A stretch of 10,762 nucleotides of DNA, from contig JAXHVL010000024.1 of assembly GCA_034189225.1 (NCBI GenBank), forward strand, positions 1 to 10,762. The letters are read 5' to 3'. This document shows, piece by piece, positions 6,137 to 10,762 of this stretch. Position numbers and translations under genes: made by a program. The number at the start of each line of letters is the position of its first letter. Within the stretch, counting starts at the first letter, position 1. The notes under the pieces are model-generated. The model was not told the origin of the DNA. It did not search any database and worked only from the letters and a program-made list of their open reading frames with translations. Origin of the DNA: JAXHTY01 sp034189225. GTDB taxonomy: Bacteria; Desulfobacterota; Desulfobacteria; Desulfobacterales; Desulfosudaceae.

Positions 6137-8638
6137 TTACGCTAAAACTGTGCGCAATTTCTGCTTCAGGTCCTCAAATTTGTACGGCTTCTGGATGGCG
6201 CCGGCAATGGAGCGGACGCTGAACGTTTCGGTGATTTCCTTTTCCGAATAGCCGCTGGACATGATAACGGGGACTGTCTTGTCCAGCTGGCGGAGGGCCT
6301 CCAGGGTTTCTGCGCCGCTCATGTCCGGCATGGTCACATCCAGAATGATACACACGATTTCATCCGCCTGCCGTTGGTATAAATCCAGGGCCGTTTGCCC
6401 GCCTTCCGCGGTGATCACCCGGAATCCCATTTTTTTCAGCATGTTGCCGGCGGTTTTCCGCACCACCGCTTCGTCATCCACCAGTAAAATCGCGCCATGC
6501 CCCTTCCACGGGGCGCTGGTTGCTTTTTCCGTCGTATCTGCTTCAATGGCCGATGCCAGGGCGGGCAGGAGGATAAGAAAAGTTGTGCCTTCGCCGGGGG
6601 CGCTTTCCACTTTTACGGTTCCCTTGTGACCATGGGCAATGCCGAGAAGGGCGGATAGTCCCAGTCCCCGGCCCTTGAACTTGGTGGTGAAAAAGGGGTC
6701 GAATATTCGGTCCATCGCCAGCCGATCCATGCCGCAACCGGTATCCGAGACCTCGAGATACACATACCGTCCCGGTTGGGGGGGCTGGGCCATTAATGTG
6801 GTTTGCAGGTAATCTGCATCACATTCCATCGTGCCCGTTGCTATGCGGATGGTGCCGCGGTCTTCGGCAAGCGCTTCGGATGCGTTGATCACCAGGTTCA
6901 TGATGACCTGGCGCATCTGAGTGGCATCGGCCGCTACCACGGGCAGGTCGGACGAAAGATTGAACTGAAGGACGGCCTTTTTGGAGATGGACACGCTTAA
7001 CAGCTGATGCATTTCTTTGATGAGCGCGTTCATGTCCACCGGTTCCACCACGAATCTTCCTCTGCCGGAATATGCCAGCATTTGCCGGGTCAGGTCGGCG
7101 GAGCGCTTGGCCGCTTCCTGAATATTCTGCAGATACTCCATTGCCGGCGACGCCGGTGAAATGTCCATCATGGCCAGGTCGGCGTTTCCCAGGATGCCCA
7201 TGAGCAGATTATTGAAGTCATGAGCAATGCCTCCGGCAAGCACACCGAGGCTTTCCAGTTTCTGGGTGTGATAAAACCGGCGTTCCATGGTCAGCCGTTC
7301 TTCTTCAGCCGCTTTTCTGTCGCTGATATCCACATGAATGCCGATCATTCTGTCCGGGCGGCCTTCTTTGTCCCATGAAACAATTCTGCCCATGGAGTGA
7401 ATCCAGGTATAGTTTCCATCTTTGCACTTCAGCCGGAATTCCACGGAATAGGGGATGCCGTTTTCCAGGTGATCGTTCAGGGCGGCCATGGCCCGGTCAT
7501 GGTCACCGGGGTGAAGGAGGCCTTCCCATGTTTCAAAGCACAGGGGCAGCTCCCCGGGCAGGTAACCGAGCATGGCCAGCCAGCGTTCGTTGTAGGTGGA
7601 GAGATATTCCCCCTCCTGGCTGGGGTTAAAGTCCCATACGCCACTCTTTCCAGCCTTCAGGGCAAGGGCAAGTTGTTCCCTGCTTTCTTTCAGGGCGGTC
7701 TCGGTTCGTCGCCGTTCCGCCAGTTCCGTTTCCAGCTGCCGGGTCCGCTCGCGTACCTGCCGCTTCAGGCTGCGGTTCCAGAGAACGACAATCAGAACGA
7801 TGGCCACAAAGCCACCTGCCGTCCACAGGCCGATCTTAAGGAAGCGGGTGTGGGTCCAATGGGCCGTGTACCCGCCGAACCAGTCATTGTAGATTTGGTT
7901 GTACACCCCTGATGCCTGGACACGAGTGAGGCCGGTGTTTATCTTTTCAAGGAGCCGGGTGTTGCCTTCTTTCACCGCGATACAGTATTTGCGGGGCAGG
8001 ATGGAGGGGCCCACCACCATGATGTTGTCAAGTCCCATGGACTGAAGATGAGACAATCCCTGAAGCTTGGCCAGCAGGGCGGCGTTATGCATACCATTGC
8101 TCAGCAGGCGGAGGGCCTTTTCCTGGTTTTCGACGGCAATGACCTTATCGGTGATGTTCTCCTCAACCACGAAGTCGTGCATGATATCGCCTTCCTGCAC
8201 GATCACCGCCTTGCCGGCAAGATCCGTCACGGATTGGACCGGCGAATCTTTTCGGACGAAGATGCCATGGGAGACAATGGTATGGGGGATGGAGAAGTCA
8301 AACATCTTGTCCCGGGCCTGGGAATAATACATGCCCGTTATCATGTCGATTTCGCCGTTTGTAATCTGGCTTCGCACCACCTTCCAGGGCCCCAGATTGA
8401 TGGTGATGTCAAATCCCGCTGCTTCGGCGATGGCCCGCATCAGTTCAACATTGAATCCCGTGGCGTACCCGTTTTTGTCAACGAACTCATAAGGGGGATA
8501 ACTGTCATCCCCGCCCGCGCGGTAGGTGCTTTGCGGGGTCTCCGTGGCAGCACCGGCTAGCCGGGCAAAGAGAAAGCTGAGAAAAACGGTCGTAAGTATG
8601 ATGAAGTTGGCATGTTTCAGGATCATGACGCCCGGCAT
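6137..8638 (-). CDS. Hybrid sensor histidine kinase with periplasmic solute-binding domain, PAS and receiver
   Basis: Membrane-bound hybrid kinase of 833 aa. It has a hydrophobic signal/anchor at about 11-30; a family-3 solute-binding (PBPb) domain at about 38-256 (PPYEF 48-52, GFNVELM 61-67, SQARDKMFDFS 106-116); and a transmembrane helix at about 267-287. A charged coiled-coil linker (290-325) leads to a PAS domain (about 322-445, ending VDISDRK). The kinase core has phospho-acceptor H473 in GGIAHDFNN, the N-box (N581, N585), DTGCGM (632-637) and GRGLGLS (656-662). The C-terminal receiver has D721/D722, phospho-acceptor D767 in LDVTMPDM, S794 and K817. The build resembles BvgS but with one solute-binding domain and no HPt, so phosphate presumably passes to a partner encoded elsewhere. 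The ligand is unknown; the later part of the binding domain (NAALLAK, 185-191) lacks the aspartate usual in amino-acid binders. Start ATG 8638 has no close Shine-Dalgarno; ATG 8626 (Met5) is an alternative. Confidence 0.92.
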   Translation of the reverse strand: MPGVMILKHANFIILTTVFLSFLFARLAGAATETPQSTYRAGGDDSYPPYEFVDKNGYATGFNVELMRAIAEAAGFDITINLGPWKVVRSQITNGEIDMITGMYYSQARDKMFDFSIPHTIVSHGIFVRKDSPVQSVTDLAGKAVIVQEGDIMHDFVVEENITDKVIAVENQEKALRLLSNGMHNAALLAKLQGLSHLQSMGLDNIMVVGPSILPRKYCIAVKEGNTRLLEKINTGLTRVQASGVYNQIYNDWFGGYTAHWTHTRFLKIGLWTAGGFVAIVLIVVLWNRSLKRQVRERTRQLETELAERRRTETALKESREQLALALKAGKSGVWDFNPSQEGEYLSTYNERWLAMLGYLPGELPLCFETWEGLLHPGDHDRAMAALNDHLENGIPYSVEFRLKCKDGNYTWIHSMGRIVSWDKEGRPDRMIGIHVDISDRKAAEEERLTMERRFYHTQKLESLGVLAGGIAHDFNNLLMGILGNADLAMMDISPASPAMEYLQNIQEAAKRSADLTRQMLAYSGRGRFVVEPVDMNALIKEMHQLLSVSISKKAVLQFNLSSDLPVVAADATQMRQVIMNLVINASEALAEDRGTIRIATGTMECDADYLQTTLMAQPPQPGRYVYLEVSDTGCGMDRLAMDRIFDPFFTTKFKGRGLGLSALLGIAHGHKGTVKVESAPGEGTTFLILLPALASAIEADTTEKATSAPWKGHGAILLVDDEAVVRKTAGNMLKKMGFRVITAEGGQTALDLYQRQADEIVCIILDVTMPDMSGAETLEALRQLDKTVPVIMSSGYSEKEITETFSVRSIAGAIQKPYKFEDLKQKLRTVLA

Positions 8639-8692
8639 TGTTGAATTGGAATTATTTCCTGTTCAGGTGATTTACGAATGATTTCAGCTTGT

Positions 8693-8721
8693 ATTATAAC
8701 AAAAATATTCGAAGTCGTCTA
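8693..8721 (-). promoter_or_regulatory. Candidate sigma-70 promoter for the hybrid kinase
   Basis: On the minus strand a perfect TATAAT (8698-8693) lies 17 bp after TAGACG (8721-8716), which matches four of six bases of TTGACA. The -35 box overlaps the rtcB stop codon. Transcription would start near 8686, giving a leader of about 48 nt. This suggests the kinase can be expressed apart from rtcB although both lie on the same strand only 80 bp apart. Confidence 0.5.
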
Positions 8722-10152
8722 GCCTTTGAACACGGCCAGGGGTTTTATCCGGGCAACTTTCCGGGAAATGCCCGCCTCATGGATCACCTTGACCACATCG
8801 TCTACATTTTTGTAAGCTTCGGGCATTTCTTCGGCCGCGGTGGATTTGCCGCTGCACCGCAAAATAACACCCTGTGCCTTCATTTCAGCAAAAATATCCC
8901 GGCCCCGGGCCGTCTTTTTGGCGGCATTGCGGCTTAATATCCGGCCTGCGCCGTGGCAGGTGGAGCCAAAGGTCTGCGCCATGGCCTTTTCACACCCCAC
9001 CATGACATAGGAGCCTGTTCCCATGTCGCCGGGGGTAATTACCGGCTGGCCAGTGCCACGGTATTTTTCGCATAGATCGGGATGACCGGAGGGCAAGGAG
9101 CGGGTCGCGCCCTTCCGATGAACGCATACCAAGCGTTTTTCACCGTCAATCTCGTGGGTTTCTTTTTTGGCGATGTTGTGACAGACGTCGTATATTAACT
9201 GCATGCCGATTTCGGCGGGGCCTTTCTGAAAGACCCGGGGGAATATTTCCCGGGCATGGTGCATCAGTACCTGGCGGTTGATCCAGGCATAGTTGGCCGC
9301 GCAGGCCATGGCGCTGAAGTAGCGTTTGCCCGCGGCAGAATTGATGTGTGTGCAGGCAAGCTGCTTGTCCACAAGGGGAATGTGTTCTTTATGGACGGCT
9401 TTTGCCATGGTCTTAAGGTAATCATCGCACACCTGATGGCCCAGTCCCCTTGAACCGGAATGAATCATGACCGTGATCTGGTCCATAAACAGTCCGAACC
9501 GGGCGGCTGTCTGTTCATCGTAAATATCTTTCACTACGCCGATTTCCATGAAATGGTTGCCCGAGCCGAGGGTACCGATCTGGGTGCGGCCCCGATCCAG
9601 GGCCTTGTCGCTCACTGCGGCCGGGTCCGCGCCTTCAATGCAGCCGCCATCTTCGGTGTGGTCAATGTCTTCGGGGTCGCCCAGGCCGTGTTTTACGGCC
9701 CACAGCGATCCCTGGGCGATGGCTTTTTTCTCTTCGGATACGGATAATTTCAAGGAACCCTTGACGCCCACACCGCTGGGAACCCCAGCGGCTAGGGCGT
9801 TTGCAAGGTCTTCCAGGCGGGGTATGACTTCATCGACCATCAGACGCGTGCCCGCCAGCCGTACCCCGCAATTGATGTCATAGCCGACGCCGCCGGGGGA
9901 AATTATCCCCTCGTCCAGGTCAAAGGCGGCCACGCCGCCGATGGGAAATCCATATCCGAAGTGAATATCCGGCATGGCCAGGGATGCCTTGCAGATACCG
10001 GGAAGGGTCGCCACGTTGGCCACCTGCTGACAGGCCGCGTCCCGGCGGATGTCGTCGATCATGGTGGCACTGGTGTAAATAATGCCTGGCACCCGCATGG
10101 CACCGGTCTTCATTACCTCCCACCGGTGATCATCGATCTGCCTGAGTTCCAT
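8719..10152 (-). CDS. rtcB: RNA-splicing ligase RtcB (3'-phosphate/5'-OH RNA ligase)
   Basis: GTP- and Mn2+-dependent ligase (477 aa) that joins RNA ends carrying a 2',3'-cyclic or 3'-phosphate to 5'-OH ends, for RNA repair or tRNA healing in the cytosol. All expected residues are present: D92 and C95 in GGVGYDINCGVR, N199 and H200 in GTLGSGNHFMEIG, H231 in MIHSGSRGLGHQ, H325 in YDVCHNIAKKE, and guanylylated H400 in STCHGAGR. The spacing matches the Pyrococcus enzyme (C98, H203, H234, H329, H404) with a constant offset of 3-4. Other conserved blocks are CVHRKGATRSLPSGHP (343-358) and PGDMGTGSYVM (374-384). Start ATG 10152 is chosen because GAGGAG lies 6 nt upstream and MELRQIDDHRWEV is the usual N-terminus. 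The frame stays open to 10488, but that stretch is repeat DNA and would add 112 unrelated residues. No rtcA, rtcR or archease gene is nearby. Confidence 0.97.
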   Translation of the reverse strand: MELRQIDDHRWEVMKTGAMRVPGIIYTSATMIDDIRRDAACQQVANVATLPGICKASLAMPDIHFGYGFPIGGVAAFDLDEGIISPGGVGYDINCGVRLAGTRLMVDEVIPRLEDLANALAAGVPSGVGVKGSLKLSVSEEKKAIAQGSLWAVKHGLGDPEDIDHTEDGGCIEGADPAAVSDKALDRGRTQIGTLGSGNHFMEIGVVKDIYDEQTAARFGLFMDQITVMIHSGSRGLGHQVCDDYLKTMAKAVHKEHIPLVDKQLACTHINSAAGKRYFSAMACAANYAWINRQVLMHHAREIFPRVFQKGPAEIGMQLIYDVCHNIAKKETHEIDGEKRLVCVHRKGATRSLPSGHPDLCEKYRGTGQPVITPGDMGTGSYVMVGCEKAMAQTFGSTCHGAGRILSRNAAKKTARGRDIFAEMKAQGVILRCSGKSTAAEEMPEAYKNVDDVVKVIHEAGISRKVARIKPLAVFKG

Positions 10153-10158
10153 GGGTAT

Positions 10159-10164
10159 CTCCTC
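10159..10164 (-). promoter_or_regulatory. Ribosome binding site fixing the rtcB start
   Basis: GAGGAG on the minus strand, 6 nt before ATG 10152. It is the only strong Shine-Dalgarno in the long frame that stays open to 10488, so it decides the true start of rtcB. Confidence 0.8.
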
Positions 10165-10178
10165 ACATAAGCAGGCTT

Positions 10179-10196
10179 GGCAGACTTGTCTGTGCC
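10179..10196. promoter_or_regulatory. Short dyad in the rtcB leader
   Basis: CAGAC-TT-GTCTG (10181-10192) forms a 5-bp dyad, extended outward by GGC/GCC with one extra base on the right side. It lies 27-44 nt before the rtcB start and could be an operator or a small RNA hairpin. No clear promoter boxes accompany it. Confidence 0.3.
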
Positions 10197-10230
10197 ACTC
10201 GACAACGCTTTTATTTTTCGCGCCTTTTTT

Positions 10231-10385
10231 GACGGCTTCGTAAAAAGTCCAATATCTGTGTTGCGCTGCATCCCTCGTCACTGCGGCGTACGCCAAGTAC
10301 GCCTCATTCCTCGGGAGTGATAGGGCTGCGCCGTATCTTAAACTTTTTACTTTGCCGTCCCAAAATTGACTTTTTACGGGACCGC
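10231..10385. repeat. Intergenic inverted-repeat element upstream of rtcB
   Basis: The element opens with GACGGCTTCGTAAAAAGTC (10231-10249) and closes with an inverted, imperfect copy, GACTTTTTACGGGACCGCC (10368-10386 region). The core 11 bases CGTAAAAAGTC are perfectly inverted. Inside is a 7-bp perfect hairpin, GGCGTAC-GCCAA-GTACGCC (10285-10303), nested in a wider imperfect dyad where TCACT pairs with AGTGA and CCC with GGG. It has no coding capacity for a transposase. From memory, near-identical sequences recur between genes in Desulfobacterota, which would make it a dispersed MITE-like repeat; that needs a genome search. It is probably transcribed as part of the rtcB leader or separates rtcB from its upstream promoter. 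Confidence 0.65.
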
Positions 10386-10410
10386 CTTTTTGGATGGTCT
10401 CGTAAAAAGC
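10386..10410. repeat. Extra end-like copy of the repeat terminus
   Basis: GGTCTCGTAAAAAGCTTCC (about 10396-10414) resembles the left end of the neighbouring element in direct orientation, and CTTTTTAC also appears at 10343-10350. Four copies of the GTAAAAAG/CTTTTTAC word within 180 bp suggest nested or decayed insertions. Confidence 0.4.
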
Positions 10411-10550
10411 TTCCAGCGCCACGCGCGGCGTTTTTGCAGAAAGGAACTTAATCTGCCAATTTGTTGTAAACAAGTCAATTTTATTCAATTTTTCAGTTTA
10501 TTGCCAAGTTTTTCAGTTTGCCGAAACAACTGAACAGCAACACGTGCCTC
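10411..10550. other. Gene-free spacer with a short tandem repeat
   Basis: No credible gene is seen. Two copies of TTTTTCAGTTT lie 20 bp apart (10489-10499 and 10509-10519), each followed by a GCC. The second copy also starts a 7-bp dyad, TTCAGTT/AACTGAA (10512-10518 and 10528-10534). On the minus strand a TTGACT (about 10478-10473) could be a -35 box for rtcB, but the hexamer 17 bp downstream, CAGATT, is a poor -10. Confidence 0.35.
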
Positions 10551-10712
10551 GCCCCTTGCAGCGCAGCCGAGCAGGGACGGTTTTTTCGGAAGACGCGGGC
10601 AGACTGTTTGAGCAGACGAGGCTTATCGCATCTGCATGAACGGACAGGCGAGTTTCTGCCCGCGCCGAAAAAACCGTTCCTGCGAGGGAAGCCGAAGGCC
10701 AAGCTGCGGGGC
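10551..10712. repeat. Long imperfect stem-loop element (structured intergenic repeat or RNA)
   Basis: Two long arms face each other. The outer segment GCCCC-tt-GCAGC (10551-10562) pairs with GCTGC-GGGGC (10703-10712). The inner arm 10571-10603 pairs with 10655-10683, sharing GCAGG-ACGGTTTTTTCGG and CGCGGGCAGA with one substitution and a 4-nt insertion on the left. The loop is about 51 nt. Open frames on both strands have no recognisable protein and are shaped by the repeat. From memory, similar sequences, including the GAGTTTCTGCCCGCG and GAAGCCGAAGGCC words, occur between genes in many proteobacteria, so this looks like a dispersed structured element rather than a gene. Its strand and function are unknown. 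Confidence 0.6.
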
Positions 10713-10725
10713 GCCCTTTCTTTTG

Positions 10726-10759
10726 CATACTTTTCTTTGGGCGAGCAAAGAAAAGTATG
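10726..10759. repeat. Perfect 14-bp stem-loop with GGCGAG loop
   Basis: CATACTTTTCTTTG (10726-10739) pairs perfectly with CAAAGAAAAGTATG (10746-10759) around the loop GGCGAG. It follows the long stem-loop by 13 nt and is probably part of the same element. No T run follows before the window ends, so it is not clearly a terminator. The window edge cuts off what comes next. Confidence 0.7.
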
Positions 10760-10762
10760 AAT

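Noticed and set aside
10179..10200. Sigma-54-type promoter before rtcB (TGGCAC followed by a GC)
   Set aside because: TGGCAC is present on the minus strand, but the GC pair falls 3 bp too far away. Spacing is strict for sigma-54, so this is not supported even though rtcB is sigma-54-controlled in E. coli.
10153..10488. N-terminal extension of rtcB from a TTG codon at 10488
   Set aside because: The 112 residues come from intergenic repeats and a spacer, RtcB family length fits the shorter form, and the only strong ribosome site is at 10159-10164.
10493..10760. Open frames of 69-80 codons on both strands at the right end
   Set aside because: They overlap extensive inverted repeats, lack ribosome sites and recognisable domains, and exist on both strands over the same bases.
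1..10762. CRISPR array, tRNA or rRNA genes, transposase, phage or toxin-antitoxin genes
   Set aside because: I looked for regularly spaced direct repeats, tRNA-like folds and typical protein motifs and found none.

Overview
The window looks like chromosomal DNA from a Gram-negative anaerobe, most likely a member of the Desulfobacterota (Desulfosarcina/Desulfococcus-like). This is inferred from the moderately high GC content, a ferredoxin-nitroreductase fusion, a solitary LarE-type PP-loop protein, a BvgS-like hybrid kinase, and an intergenic repeat with CGTAAAAAGTC/GACTTTTTACG ends that I recall from such genomes. No rRNA, tRNA, CRISPR array, transposase or phage gene was found. All seven genes I can support look intact.

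Layout, left to right. Positions 1-217 are an AT-rich leader with a perfect palindrome (48-59). Two plus-strand genes follow, 45 bp apart: a two-[4Fe-4S] ferredoxin/nitroreductase fusion (218-1087) and coaBC (1133-2329), which makes 4'-phosphopantetheine for coenzyme A. coaBC converges on glnS (2332-4029, minus) with only 2 bp between the stop codons. glnS lies downstream of a larE-like gene (4069-4848, minus), 39 bp apart, probably as one operon. The larE-like gene is divergent from an unrecognised Pro/Glu/Ala-rich single-pass membrane protein (4991-6049, plus). Their 142-bp intergenic region holds overlapping opposed promoter-like sequences inside an 18-20 bp inverted repeat. A convergent junction (6050-6136) separates that gene from a minus-strand pair: a hybrid histidine kinase with a periplasmic solute-binding sensor domain (6137-8638) and, upstream of it, the RNA ligase rtcB (8719-10152).

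The right-hand 610 bp (10153-10762) have no credible gene. They hold a dyad in the rtcB leader, an inverted-repeat element of about 155 bp (10231-10385) with a further end-like copy beside it, a short tandem repeat, and a long imperfect hairpin element (10551-10712) followed by a perfect 14-bp stem-loop (10726-10759). Open frames running through these repeats are artefacts. One of them is in frame with rtcB and would add 112 spurious residues.

Most genes are housekeeping (CoA synthesis, tRNA charging, RNA repair), so I do not claim a new defence or metabolic system. The least explained parts are the right-end structured element, the shared larE/membrane-protein control region, and the membrane protein itself.
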